Below are positions 50,360-59,781 of a DNA stretch of 64,000 nucleotides, piece after piece. Source of the DNA: ZC4RG25 sp023428365 (GTDB lineage: Bacteria; Pseudomonadota; Alphaproteobacteria; Rhizobiales; Hyphomicrobiaceae); NCBI GenBank assembly GCA_050283925.1, contig JBNOAI010000007.1:248001-312000 (forward strand). The letters are read 5' to 3'. The notes under the pieces were generated by a model, which saw only the letters and a program-made list of their open reading frames with translations, was not told where the DNA came from and ran no database searches. How positions within the stretch are numbered: position 1 is the stretch's first letter; every line of letters begins with the position of its first letter. The translations under genes and the position numbers were made by a program.

Positions 50360-51847
50360 TTACGCGCTCTGCCGGACCGGTGGCGCTTCGCTCATCGGCT
50401 TGAACCGCGCCGTCTTGGTGTCGACCGAGTACGACGGTTGCCAATTCTCCCAGTTGTTCGCCAGGTCGATGACCGACGCGATGATCTTCTCGACCTGCGC
50501 GTCGCTGTGCAGATAGCTGAGGTTCAGGCGGATCCAGCCCGGCCGTTCGGTTTCGTCGCCGTCCTTCAGCTTCTCCAGTATCGATGCCGATGACGGCGCG
50601 TCGATGTCGAGCAGTCGGTGAGCATACGGGCCGGCGCAGGCGCAACCGCCGCGCGCCTGGACGCCGTGCACGTCGCTCAGCATGCGCGTGAACAGCTGAT
50701 GATGCACGCGGATGCCGGAGTCGTCGCGGATCTGGAAGGAGAAGATTGGCAGCGCCTTCACGCCGGGATGCTGGCCGAGCAGGCGAATGTGCGGAACCTT
50801 CGCCCACGCCGCGAGCGCGCGCAGACGCAGTTCCTCATCGCGGGCCAGGATCGCGTCGACGCCGACGGCTTCCTTGACCAGCATGGCCAGGGCGGCGCGG
50901 ACATCGCCGAGGCAATCCGGCGTGCCGGCTTCCTCGCGCGCTTCGACGCGGCCGGAGTAGGTATGATCCCACGGCGAGACGAACGCGACCGAGCCGCCGC
51001 CGGGCGCGGTCGGGGTTTGTCGGCGCACGATGCTGTCGCGAATGACGAGGATGCCGGAGGCGCCGGGGCCGCCGGGAAATTTGTGCGGTGAGAAGACGAT
51101 GGCGTCCTTTGCGCAATCGGCGGCGGGCGTCATGTCCATCGTCAGGTAGGGCGCGGCGCAGGCGTAGTCCCAGATCGCCAGCGCGCCATGCTGCTTGAGC
51201 AGGCGCGTGACGGGATCGGGATCGGTGATGATGCCGGTGACGTTCGAGGCGGCCGAGAAACTACCGATGATCAAGTCGGCGCCAGCCGCAGCCTTCAGTG
51301 CTGCTTCGAGGGCCGGGAGATCAAAACCGCCGTCGGCGCGCTCCGCGATCTCGATGACATCCGCGCCGCTTTCACGCCAGGGTAGAATATTAGAGTGATG
51401 CTCATACGGCCCAATCAGAACGGTGACGCGCTCGCCACGCGCCGTGCGTTCCGGGATTTCGAGCAGGCGGACGATCTTGTTGAAGCCTGCCGTCGCGCCT
51501 GAGCCCGCGAAGATGACGTGACAATCGGCCCCCGCATTGACCAGCCGCGCAATGGTCTGGCGCGCATCGTCACGCAGACGGGTCATGTAGGCGCCGCAGA
51601 ACGAGGCCTCGGTGTGCGCGTTCGCGTAGAACGGCAGCACGTTCTCTAGAATAAAATTCTCGATCTGGCGCAACGCACGCCCCGAGGCGACATAGTCGGC
51701 ATAGACCAGCGTCTTGGGACCGAAGGCAGTGGGGAGCGTGACGTTGTCGCCGATCAGGCCGTCTCTGAGGTCTGCGATGACATCAGGCTTGGCAAGGCTG
51801 CGGCGGAATTCCGTGAGGCCGATCATTTCCATAATCCGGGTGTTCAT
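50360..51847 (-). CDS. class V aminotransferase / cysteine-desulfurase-like PLP enzyme
   Basis: A 495-residue PLP enzyme. Key segments are YADYVASGRALRQIENFI, FAGSGATAGFNKIVRLL, GPYEHHSNILPWRESGADVIEI, WDYACAAPYLTMDM and the PLP lysine in VFSPHKFPGGPGASGILV. A late Cys-rich stretch GVQARGGCACAGPYAHRLL is where desulfurases carry the catalytic Cys. It is longer than housekeeping IscS (about 400). The substrate is not known. It is convergent with the cyclase-like gene and upstream of it lies an Lrp/AsnC gene in the same direction. Confidence 0.8.
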   Translation of the reverse strand: MNTRIMEMIGLTEFRRSLAKPDVIADLRDGLIGDNVTLPTAFGPKTLVYADYVASGRALRQIENFILENVLPFYANAHTEASFCGAYMTRLRDDARQTIARLVNAGADCHVIFAGSGATAGFNKIVRLLEIPERTARGERVTVLIGPYEHHSNILPWRESGADVIEIAERADGGFDLPALEAALKAAAGADLIIGSFSAASNVTGIITDPDPVTRLLKQHGALAIWDYACAAPYLTMDMTPAADCAKDAIVFSPHKFPGGPGASGILVIRDSIVRRQTPTAPGGGSVAFVSPWDHTYSGRVEAREEAGTPDCLGDVRAALAMLVKEAVGVDAILARDEELRLRALAAWAKVPHIRLLGQHPGVKALPIFSFQIRDDSGIRVHHQLFTRMLSDVHGVQARGGCACAGPYAHRLLDIDAPSSASILEKLKDGDETERPGWIRLNLSYLHSDAQVEKIIASVIDLANNWENWQPSYSVDTKTARFKPMSEAPPVRQSA

Positions 51848-52017
51848 ACGGCCAGAGAAATAGCACGCGCGCGCGAAGGAAATTTTCTAAATACCGGGGC
51901 GTTTGTGAAGAACTTCGCGGTCAAATGGCCGTTATGCGCGATTGTGCGGCACAAAAGATGCCCTCGTTAGAAGAAATCATTGCATCTCGGGCGCTTGGCC
52001 CTGTGCCTGAAAGGCGA

Positions 52018-52500
52018 TCATTTCGCGCGACGATTCATCAGCATGTAGCGGGTCGGGACTGCCGTGGTGAACTTCATCTCCTCCATCGAGATCGCTGATG
52101 AGATGTCGGAGAACTCCAGCTTGGAGATCATCCGCTTGTAGACCTCGTCGAAGTGGTCGATGTCGGGAACGACGATGCGAAGCAGGTAGTCGGTCTCGCC
52201 GGTGAGCCGATACGCCTCGAGGATTTCCGGCGTATTGCGGATCAGGGTTCGGAAGGCTTCAAGCCAATCGTTGGCGTGGCGCGGCGCGCGCACCGACATG
52301 AAAACCGTCATCGGGACGTTGGCTTGCTTGCGGTCGACGAGGACGACCTTCCTCTTGATGAGGTTGTCCTCTTCCATCCGGCGGATGCGGCGCCAGCACG
52401 GTGTCTGTGACAGGCCGACGGCTGTGGCGATCTCCGAGATCGGCTGGTCGGCGTCGTTCTGGAGAAGGTCCAGGATCTTGCGGTCGATATCGTCATACAT
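52018..52500 (-). CDS. Lrp/AsnC-family transcriptional regulator
   Basis: A 160-residue regulator: N-terminal helix-turn-helix (DDIDRKILDLLQNDADQPIS, AVGLSQTPCWRRIRRME) and C-terminal RAM/AsnC ligand domain (VRAPRHANDWLEAFRTLI ... EAYRLTGETDYLLRIVVPD). It is divergent from the AhpD-like gene at 52659, with a 158-bp region between. It may respond to an amino-acid-like ligand and control the catabolic cluster to its right or the aminotransferase to its left. Confidence 0.92.
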   Translation of the reverse strand: MYDDIDRKILDLLQNDADQPISEIATAVGLSQTPCWRRIRRMEEDNLIKRKVVLVDRKQANVPMTVFMSVRAPRHANDWLEAFRTLIRNTPEILEAYRLTGETDYLLRIVVPDIDHFDEVYKRMISKLEFSDISSAISMEEMKFTTAVPTRYMLMNRRAK

Positions 52501-52658
52501 CAGACAATTGCCTGGAAGGAGATTTTCTCAAGGAATACCATTCTGAGTGAAATATTCTCACGCCAACTCGTTCTGTGGAAGAGAAAAATAATAGATTATC
52601 CGCCTCGGGTGGGAGTAAGGTGCGCGTCAAAATCAGTATTAGACGAAGGATCGAGTTC

Positions 52659-53165
52659 ATGGGCGAAAGTGGAGCCGGCGACGTGGTCGACGGCCTGAGC
52701 GGCTTGACGCCGGGCGCTGGGCTCGGTGCGCTTCGCCGCGAGCGTGCCGATATCGTCGCGCTGACACAGGCCAGCTATGAGGCCGTCATGTTTCCCAAGG
52801 ATCCGGGAGCGCTCTCGCATGGTTTGCGGGCTGCGCTCGCATGCCGGATCGCGCGGATGAATGATGCGACCGAGCTGATCTCTCATTATGCTGCCCTTGC
52901 CGCGGCCGCGGGTGATGATGCCCAGGTTGCAGCAATCGCCGCCGGCAAGGATGTGGCGGACGCTCCGCCTGCATTGAAGGCTATTGTCGCCCATAGCGAC
53001 AAGGTCACGTTGACGCCGCTGGCGTGCGGCCGCAATGATATCGACGGGCTGCGCGCCGTCGGACTTGACGAAGCCGGCATCATCGCGCTGTCGGAACTCA
53101 TCTCCTTCCTGAGCTATCAGATCCGCGTCGTGGCGGGCCTCAAAATTCTCGGAGCTGCACAATGA
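52659..53165 (+). CDS. carboxymuconolactone-decarboxylase-like (CMD) domain protein, Avi_7170-type
   Basis: A 168-residue AhpD-like protein without the CxxC pair. Visible pieces are FPKDPGALSHGLRAALACRIARMN, LISHYAAL, LKAIVAHSDKVTLTPL and GLDEAGIIALSELISFLSYQIRVVAGL. This domain order fits the CMD domain protein family named after Agrobacterium vitis Avi_7170, which occurs beside the Avi_7169-type protein, as here. The ATG at 52659 has GAAGGA upstream; an earlier start would add a basic, low-complexity leader. Its stop overlaps the next start by 4 bp. Confidence 0.78.
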   Translation: MGESGAGDVVDGLSGLTPGAGLGALRRERADIVALTQASYEAVMFPKDPGALSHGLRAALACRIARMNDATELISHYAALAAAAGDDAQVAAIAAGKDVADAPPALKAIVAHSDKVTLTPLACGRNDIDGLRAVGLDEAGIIALSELISFLSYQIRVVAGLKILGAAQ

Positions 53166-53749
53166 GCGAGGTCGTTCACGAGTTTACGCGTGAGGTCGTG
53201 ACCTGGAATCCGTACGTCCAGCCGATCGATGCCGCCGCGGCCACCCCGGCCCAGATCGACGCGCTGGGGCTGAAGCCCGGCATGAAGCCGTCGCCGTATC
53301 TCGGCGTTTTGGCGCATGATCCCCAGACGTTGAAGGCGCGCACCCCGCTGTTCACCTCCATCATGACCGGCAAGGGTGATGGCCTGTCGCGTACGGATCG
53401 GGAGATCGGCGCATTGGTGACGTCTATCGTGAACGGCTGCGTCACGTGCGCGAGCATTCACGCGCGCGCCGCCGCCAATTTCATGGGCTCGCCAGCTGTC
53501 GTCGATGAAATCCTGGCTAAGCAACTCGATGCCAAGGTCGATGCAAAGATGCAGGCGGTTATCGACTTCACCGTCAGCCTCACGGCGACGCCGCCCGGTC
53601 CCTCGCCAGAACAGGTTGAGGGGCTTCGCGCGCACGGTTACACGGATCTCGAAATTCTCGACCTGATCCATGCGGTCGCGATTTTTAACTGGGCAAACCG
53701 GCTGATGCACACGCTTGGCGAGGCGCTGCGTTCCGGTCCACCGGCGTAA
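53162..53749 (+). CDS. alkylhydroperoxidase-domain protein, Avi_7169-type
   Basis: A 195-residue AhpD-fold protein with a CxxC (NGCVTCASIHARAA, the redox Cys pair plus a following His). An N-terminal segment precedes the domain (EVVTWNPYVQPIDAAAATPAQIDALG). The Avi_7169/Avi_7170 pair is known from conserved cassettes with monooxygenases and peptide-type ABC transporters. The exact reaction is unproven. It is translationally coupled to the gene before it (ATGA overlap). Confidence 0.82.
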   Translation: MSEVVHEFTREVVTWNPYVQPIDAAAATPAQIDALGLKPGMKPSPYLGVLAHDPQTLKARTPLFTSIMTGKGDGLSRTDREIGALVTSIVNGCVTCASIHARAAANFMGSPAVVDEILAKQLDAKVDAKMQAVIDFTVSLTATPPGPSPEQVEGLRAHGYTDLEILDLIHAVAIFNWANRLMHTLGEALRSGPPA

Positions 53750-53769
53750 GCGTCGTAGGAGTTACGCAG

Positions 53770-55242
53770 TTGCGCGACGAGGCCCTTCCTGCTGTTCCTG
53801 CGCTGGAGACGTCTCCTGTGCCGAAGGATTTGATTGATCTCGAACGCCGCGTCGCGCGCGATCTGGAGATGCTTGTCCAGCCGGCGAATTGGGTTCCGCC
53901 TAAGCCTGGCGCTGATGGCCGTCCGATGTTGGATGTCATCATCATCGGTGCGGGTATGCATGGCATCGCTGCGGCGGGCGCTCTGATGCTGAAGGGGGTG
54001 CGCAATATCCTTCTGCTGGATCGGAGCCGTGACGGTTTCGAGGGGCCGTGGGTGACCTATGCGCGCATGGAAACATTGCGTTCGCCCAAGCATCTACCGG
54101 GGCCGTGCCTCGGCATCCCATCGCTGACGTATCGGTCCTGGTATGAAGCCTCATTCGGCACGGCTGCCTGGGAGGCGCTGTACAAAATCCCGAACGCGAG
54201 CTGGCAGGATTACCTGACCTGGATACGACGTGTTCTCGGCATGCCACTGCGCAGCGAGGCGGATGTCACGAGACTGGAGCCGGCTGCCGATAGCGTTGCT
54301 GTGCATCTTGCCGACGGCGCTATTTTACGGGCGCGCCGCGTTGTTCTTGCGACCGGTCGCGTCGGTACTGGCGGGCCGGCGATACCGGATTGGGTCAGCG
54401 CGGATCTTTGGCCTGACCGCGCAGCGCACACATGCGATGAGATTGACTTCGCGCGCCTTGCCGGGCGTCGCGTTGCTGTTCTTGGGGCAGGCGCTTCGGC
54501 CTGGGATAATGCGGCAACCGCGTTGGAAGCGGGTGCGCGCGTCGATCTTTATTGCCGACGCTCCCAGATGCCGCAAATCAATAAGGGACGAGCTGCGGCG
54601 ACGCCGGGGTTCTTCGAGGGATGGGGAGAACTCGACGTCGCGCGGAAGTGGGAGCTGTTCGTCTATATGCAAGACAACATCGCGCCGCCTCCGCACGAAA
54701 CGGTTAATCGCACCATCGCGCACGAAGCGTTCCAACTGCATTTCGGCGCGCCGATGCGTGCCGCGCGCCGATCGAAGGATGGTGTCGAGCTGGTCTTCGA
54801 TGGTGGCAGCGAGCAGTTCGATTTTCTGATCGTCGGTACAGGGTTCGCCGTAGATTTGCGGCGTGAGCCTATCGTGTCGGGCTTCGCTGATAACATCGCA
54901 ACCTGGGGCGACCGCTATCAGCCTCCGGCGCATCTCGTTCGCAGGGCGCTGGAGTCGTTTCCATGGGTCGGTGCGGGCTTCGAGCTGCAGGAGCGCGAGG
55001 CGGGATTGTCGCCTGGATTGGATCGAATCCATTTGTTCAATCACGCGGCGACGGCCAGCCTCGGTGCGATCGCGTCGGACGTGCCTGGAGCGAATGCAGG
55101 CGCGCAGCGTCTCGCTTCCCGAATCGTTGCGCGGTTCTTCTCCGAAGATATCGATGCCGTCGCGGCCGTGCTCGAGGCTTTCAGCGAGCCGGAGCTTGCG
55201 GGAACGCCCTACTGCACGCTGCCAGTTCCGCCCGCGCAATGA
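53770..55242 (+). CDS. FAD-dependent NAD(P)-binding monooxygenase-like protein
   Basis: A 490-residue flavoprotein. The FAD-binding GxGxxG is in VIIIGAGMHGIAAAGALMLKG (about residues 57-77), and a second Rossmann motif VAVLGAGASAWDNAATALEAGA occurs near 235, with LIVGTGFAVDL later. The layout is that of flavin-containing or N-hydroxylating monooxygenases. The TTG start has AGGAG 8 bp upstream. It is 20 bp after the AhpD-like gene, so it is probably in the same operon. Confidence 0.82.
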   Translation: MRDEALPAVPALETSPVPKDLIDLERRVARDLEMLVQPANWVPPKPGADGRPMLDVIIIGAGMHGIAAAGALMLKGVRNILLLDRSRDGFEGPWVTYARMETLRSPKHLPGPCLGIPSLTYRSWYEASFGTAAWEALYKIPNASWQDYLTWIRRVLGMPLRSEADVTRLEPAADSVAVHLADGAILRARRVVLATGRVGTGGPAIPDWVSADLWPDRAAHTCDEIDFARLAGRRVAVLGAGASAWDNAATALEAGARVDLYCRRSQMPQINKGRAAATPGFFEGWGELDVARKWELFVYMQDNIAPPPHETVNRTIAHEAFQLHFGAPMRAARRSKDGVELVFDGGSEQFDFLIVGTGFAVDLRREPIVSGFADNIATWGDRYQPPAHLVRRALESFPWVGAGFELQEREAGLSPGLDRIHLFNHAATASLGAIASDVPGANAGAQRLASRIVARFFSEDIDAVAAVLEAFSEPELAGTPYCTLPVPPAQ

Positions 55243-55434
55243 GCGCAAAGTTTCGGATGCCGATCGCTGTCATGTGCGTAGCCGAAGTGCAGCTTTTTAA
55301 TTGCGGTTCTTTTCCGATAACAATTTCCACGATCTCGCTGAGTGGTGGGTTCAATATTGCGCAATTTCCGCAATTGTTAGTCGAAATAGGATAGCAAATT
55401 CCCCACCGTCCTTTGTACGATTGAGAATAAGCTT

Positions 55435-55659
55435 ATGAGTGAAAGTCAGCATTGGAGGCGCAATATCGCTAGCACTCATAAACATTTAGCTTCGGGCAAC
55501 TTGCCGCAGTCGTCAGTTTTGCCCGTTACTGATCTGGAAATTTTGTTCTCATCGGTGCAGGCTGCGATGGCAGGACACAACTGCAGCCATAACATGAGCT
55601 CGTCGCCGCTCCGCAGGTGCGGTGGATTAGAAGAATGCAAGGACGCGTGTCTGCAATGA
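55435..55659 (+). CDS. doubtful small ORF ahead of hyuA
   Basis: A 74-residue reading frame with a Cys-rich end (HNCSHNM...CGGLEECKDACLQ). Its stop overlaps the probable hyuA start (ATGA at 55656). This overlap and the otherwise empty 373-bp gap after the monooxygenase gene are the only support. There is no good ribosome-binding site and no family recognised. It may be a leader peptide or chance. Confidence 0.25.
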   Translation: MSESQHWRRNIASTHKHLASGNLPQSSVLPVTDLEILFSSVQAAMAGHNCSHNMSSSPLRRCGGLEECKDACLQ

Positions 55660-57710
55660 ACGCAATTTCAACGCCAATTCCGACCGTCGGGATCGACGTC
55701 GGCGGAACCTTCACGGATTTCGTCGTCGTCATGCCTGATGGTGAACTGCTGCTGCATAAGCAGCCCAGTATGCCAGCCGATCCGTCACTGGCGGTGGAGT
55801 TGGGGCTGCGAGCTCTAATCGATAAGAATCAGGAGCTCGCCGGCCGCACGCTGCGCATTGTGCACGGCACGACTCTCGCGCTCAACGCGATCCTTCAGAG
55901 AAAGATTTCGCGCGTCGCATTGGTGGTCTCAAAAGGCCATCGCGACGTGCTGGAAATCGGCCGCGCGAAATTGCGCACGCCTTATAACTTCCACATCACC
56001 AAGGAAATGCCGGTCGTCACGCGCGACCTGATTTTCGAGGTTGATGCCAGGATCGCGGCTGACGGCAAGCCGCTCTCAAGCGTCGGCGAAAAGGAACTTG
56101 CTGACGTGGCGGCCAGCATCCGCAAAGCCGGGGTCGATGCCGTAGCCGTGATGCTGCTCAATTCGTACGTCGATGCCACGCTGGAAAATGAAGTGGCGGC
56201 GGCGCTTCGAAAAGAGATGCCCGACCTGCTGGTGACGTGCTCGGCCGAGATCTGGCCCGAGGTGCGCGAATTCGAGCGCGGCGTTGTCGCCTGCATCAAC
56301 GCCCAAATTCATCCGCTGATGTCCGACTATCTCAATAAGCTCGACAGCCGCATTGGCAGCGCGACCAAAGCCGTCCTGCAGATGACGTCGTCGTCGGGGG
56401 GAATGCTGAGCCTCGCCAGCACGCGCGAGCGTCCGATTGATACCGTCCTGTCTGGTCCTGCATCGGGGGCGACGGCGGCTGCCCGGATCTGCAAGAGCCA
56501 GAACGTACCAGCAGCGCTGACCTTCGATATGGGCGGCACGAGCGCCGACATCGCCATTATCACCAATGGCGAGGTTGAGTTCACGACCAATGCCCGCATC
56601 GGCGATTTGCCGTTGATGATGCCGGTTGTCGGCGTCAACAGCATCGGTGCCGGTGGTGGCTCCATTATTTCAGTCGATGCCTACGGCGTCATCAAAGTCG
56701 GTCCCGAAAGTGCCGGCGCCAATCCAGGCCCAGTGGCTTACGGCCTCGGCGGAACGCAGCCGACGGTGACGGACTGCTATTTGGTGCTCGGATTTATCGA
56801 TCCAACCAATTTCCTCGGTGGGGCCATGCGTCTCGACGCCAAGGGCTCTGAGGCTGCGTTGGCACGTGTTGCCGAACAGCTCAAACTGCCATCCGCTGCC
56901 CATGCCGCGGAGGCGGCGTTGCGCGTTGCCACGGTTCGCATGGCGTCCGAGCTGTTCAAGCTGCTCGCGCAGAAAGGCTATGAGCCGTCGGATCACATCG
57001 TCATTCCGTTTGGAGGGGCCGGGCCTACGCACGCCCTGATGCTGGCGGAAGAAGCCAATCTCGCCGGTGTTCTCGTGCCGTCGGCTGCCGCAACGTTCTG
57101 CGCGCTCGGAGCGGCGGTCGCTGACTTGCGCAGAGATTTCGTACGCAGTCTCGGCAAAGCCCGGGTGCATGCGGCGGCTGATCGTCTGTGGAGCAATTGG
57201 GACGCACTCGAGGAGCAGGCGCAGCAGTGGGTCAATGAGGAAGATATTGCAACTGCGGGCGTGCGTCTCGTGCATGCCGTCGACATGCAGTACGCAGGTC
57301 AATCCTTCTCACTGACAGTGACCATCCCTGAGGACGTGCGTCGCGCCCGCGATGTAAGCGGTGTCATCAACGCGTTCCATCAGGCTCATGAGGGCATTTA
57401 CGGCTTCCGCGAAGCAGATCATGCCGTCGAGGCAGTCACGCAGCGTCTCAGTATTATCGGTGAGGTGCCGAAGGCAAGGAACCTGTTGCTGCCCGCACAG
57501 GCCGCGGCGTTGGCATCACGCGGAACGCGCAAGGTCTTCCACCGCGGAGCCTGGGTCGATGCAACGATCTATCGGCGCGAGGATCTCGGAGCCGGTGCCT
57601 CACTCGCTGGCCCCGCTGTCGTGGAGCAGGACGACACTACCACCTGGATCCCGCCGGGTTGGCAGCTGACCGTGAACGAGCAAGGCCCACTGATGGTCGA
57701 CAGGATCTGA
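55656..57710 (+). CDS. hyuA: hydantoinase/oxoprolinase subunit A
   Basis: A 684-residue ATP-dependent amidohydrolase subunit. Motifs: VGIDVGGTFTDFVVVMPDGELL, VHGTTLALNAILQRK (nucleotide and metal region), LSGPASGATAAARI, TFDMGGTSADIAII, GAGGGSIISVD, GPESAGANPGPVAYGLGG, FGGAGPTHALML. This is N-methylhydantoinase A / 5-oxoprolinase N-terminal half. It needs HyuB, encoded 4 bp downstream. ATG 55656 gives the usual short leader; ATG 55635 is an alternative. Confidence 0.9.
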   Translation: MNAISTPIPTVGIDVGGTFTDFVVVMPDGELLLHKQPSMPADPSLAVELGLRALIDKNQELAGRTLRIVHGTTLALNAILQRKISRVALVVSKGHRDVLEIGRAKLRTPYNFHITKEMPVVTRDLIFEVDARIAADGKPLSSVGEKELADVAASIRKAGVDAVAVMLLNSYVDATLENEVAAALRKEMPDLLVTCSAEIWPEVREFERGVVACINAQIHPLMSDYLNKLDSRIGSATKAVLQMTSSSGGMLSLASTRERPIDTVLSGPASGATAAARICKSQNVPAALTFDMGGTSADIAIITNGEVEFTTNARIGDLPLMMPVVGVNSIGAGGGSIISVDAYGVIKVGPESAGANPGPVAYGLGGTQPTVTDCYLVLGFIDPTNFLGGAMRLDAKGSEAALARVAEQLKLPSAAHAAEAALRVATVRMASELFKLLAQKGYEPSDHIVIPFGGAGPTHALMLAEEANLAGVLVPSAAATFCALGAAVADLRRDFVRSLGKARVHAAADRLWSNWDALEEQAQQWVNEEDIATAGVRLVHAVDMQYAGQSFSLTVTIPEDVRRARDVSGVINAFHQAHEGIYGFREADHAVEAVTQRLSIIGEVPKARNLLLPAQAAALASRGTRKVFHRGAWVDATIYRREDLGAGASLAGPAVVEQDDTTTWIPPGWQLTVNEQGPLMVDRI

Positions 57711-57714
57711 GACA

Positions 57715-59724
57715 ATGAAGCTTGACCCCGTTACTCTTGAGATCCTGATTACCAAGGTTGCCGCGACGGCCGAGGAGATGGGCATCGCCCTGCAGCGCTC
57801 CGGCCGCACGATCTACGTCAAGGAGACGCAGGATTTCGGCACAGGCCTCGTCAATGCCGAGGGCCGCCTGTTCTGCTTCCCGACGACTGTCGGTGTTTGC
57901 AACATGGTCGACAACGACGCATCCGATGTGATCGCGGCGGTAAAGGATGTCGAGCCAGGCGATGTGATCATTACGAATGATCCTTATCTTTCCGGTGGTC
58001 TGTCGACCCATCTTCCGGACCTGCATCTTCTGCAGCCGTATTTCCACGAAGGAAAGGTCGTCTGCTACGGCTGGTGCTTCATCCACTCGGCTGACGTCGG
58101 TGGGCGCGTCCCGTCCAGCATTTCGCCGTCCAACTACGAGATCTACCAGGAAGGATTGATGATCCCGCCAGTGAAGCTCGTGAAGGCCGGCAAGTTCAAT
58201 CCTGATGTCGTCGCCTTCATCGAGCGCAACAGCCGCACCGGTGAAGAGAACATGGGCGACTTGAAGGCCATGGTGGCGTCGCTGGCGGTTGGCGAGCGTC
58301 GCGTTGCGAGCATGATCGCACAGCACGGTGCGGCCGCGTTCGACGCCGCGACGACGGAGATCAACGCGTATACGGCTCAGAAGGCGCGCGATGCGTTCCG
58401 CACCATTCCGGACGGCACGTATTCGTTCAGCGACTATCTCGACGATGATCTCGTTTCACCACTGCCGGTTCGCATCCATGCGACGATGACGGTCAAGGAC
58501 GGTGCGATCGACGTCGATTTTACCGGGACCGATCCGCAGATCGCGTCGGCCTACAATCTACCGTCGGCGGGGAAGCGGCATGCCTGGTTGACGTTGCGCC
58601 TGTTGCAATATGCACTGACGCGCGATCCATCGCTTCCGGTCAATGCGGGCATCTTCCAGTCGATCTCGATGTCGTTGCCACGCGGCTCGCTCATCAACCC
58701 GGTGTTTCCGGCAGCTGTTGGTGTACGTCACGCGACCGGCAATCGCATGGTCGACGTGATGAATGGCCTGTTGGCGCAGGCAGTGCCGGAATTCATGCGG
58801 GCGGCGGGTTGCGGCCTCATCATTCCCGTCGTTCTTGCCGAGCCAGCTGACGAAACCGGCAAGCGCAAGGTGGATGTCGTCGAGCCGATGACCGGTGGTA
58901 CAGGCGGGCGCCTCGGAATGGATGGCGTCGACGCACGAGATTCCTCGACCAGCGGCATGGCCAACAATCCTGTCGAGACGGTCGAGTCGTCGGCTGCGAT
59001 TACCATTCACCGTTACGGCATTCGCCCCGACTCGGGCGGGCCGGGCAAGTGGCGCGGCGGCGTGGGGCTGGAACTGACGTTCTCACCGCATTACACCGGT
59101 AGCCAGGTTCTGGGGCGCGGTATGGAGCGTTTCCGCTTCGTCCCCTGGGGACTGGTTGGAGGGCGGTGCGGCCAGTCCGCCCGGACGGTCCGCAACTACG
59201 GTCGCCCCGATGAGGTGGAACTCGGCAAGATCGACATGATCGATGTCGCAAACACAGATACCGTTACGGTCCTGACGCCTGGCGGTGGTGGCTATGGCGA
59301 TCCGTTGGATCGGGATCCGGCGCTTGTCTTGGCAGACGTGCAGCGCGGGTTCGTTTCTCTCGAGGGTGCTGAGCGCGACTACGGCGTTGTTCTCAGTAAT
59401 GAAGCTGTCGATATGGAGACTACGGAGCAGCTGCGTGACAAGCGCCGCGGTGTGATGTCGAGCGAGAATGGCGGTTCCTTATTCGATTTCGGCAGGGAGC
59501 GCACGGTATGGGAATCGGTGTTCGACGATGCGCTCATGGCGCGTATTAGCAACGCCCTCTATGCCCGGCCGCCGACCGCACGTGGCCTGTTGCGGCAGCG
59601 GATCTTCCAACCTGTTCTGACGTTCATCGCTCGCGACAAGCCGTTCGACGCGGACGCGTTGCGCGCGGCCCGCAGCGAGGTTGAAGCCATCCTAGCCGAT
59701 ATTGAGCGTAGTCTCGCAGCCTGA
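57715..59724 (+). CDS. hyuB: hydantoinase/oxoprolinase subunit B
   Basis: A 669-residue partner of HyuA. Typical parts are LDPVTLEILITKVAATAEEMG, ETQDFGTGLVNAEGRLFCFP, GDVIITNDPYLSGGLSTHLPDL, NSRTGEENMGDLKAMVASL, and GGTGGRLGMDGVD with FRFVPWG near the C-terminal half. The size is larger than many HyuB proteins (about 550-600) through a longer C-terminus. Together A and B open cyclic amides such as hydantoins or 5-oxoproline with ATP; the natural substrate is unknown. Confidence 0.9.
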   Translation: MKLDPVTLEILITKVAATAEEMGIALQRSGRTIYVKETQDFGTGLVNAEGRLFCFPTTVGVCNMVDNDASDVIAAVKDVEPGDVIITNDPYLSGGLSTHLPDLHLLQPYFHEGKVVCYGWCFIHSADVGGRVPSSISPSNYEIYQEGLMIPPVKLVKAGKFNPDVVAFIERNSRTGEENMGDLKAMVASLAVGERRVASMIAQHGAAAFDAATTEINAYTAQKARDAFRTIPDGTYSFSDYLDDDLVSPLPVRIHATMTVKDGAIDVDFTGTDPQIASAYNLPSAGKRHAWLTLRLLQYALTRDPSLPVNAGIFQSISMSLPRGSLINPVFPAAVGVRHATGNRMVDVMNGLLAQAVPEFMRAAGCGLIIPVVLAEPADETGKRKVDVVEPMTGGTGGRLGMDGVDARDSSTSGMANNPVETVESSAAITIHRYGIRPDSGGPGKWRGGVGLELTFSPHYTGSQVLGRGMERFRFVPWGLVGGRCGQSARTVRNYGRPDEVELGKIDMIDVANTDTVTVLTPGGGGYGDPLDRDPALVLADVQRGFVSLEGAERDYGVVLSNEAVDMETTEQLRDKRRGVMSSENGGSLFDFGRERTVWESVFDDALMARISNALYARPPTARGLLRQRIFQPVLTFIARDKPFDADALRAARSEVEAILADIERSLAA

Positions 59725-59781
59725 AGCTATCTGGGGTCACGACCCATCCGTCGAATAGAAATAGGAAAGAAGGGAGATAAC

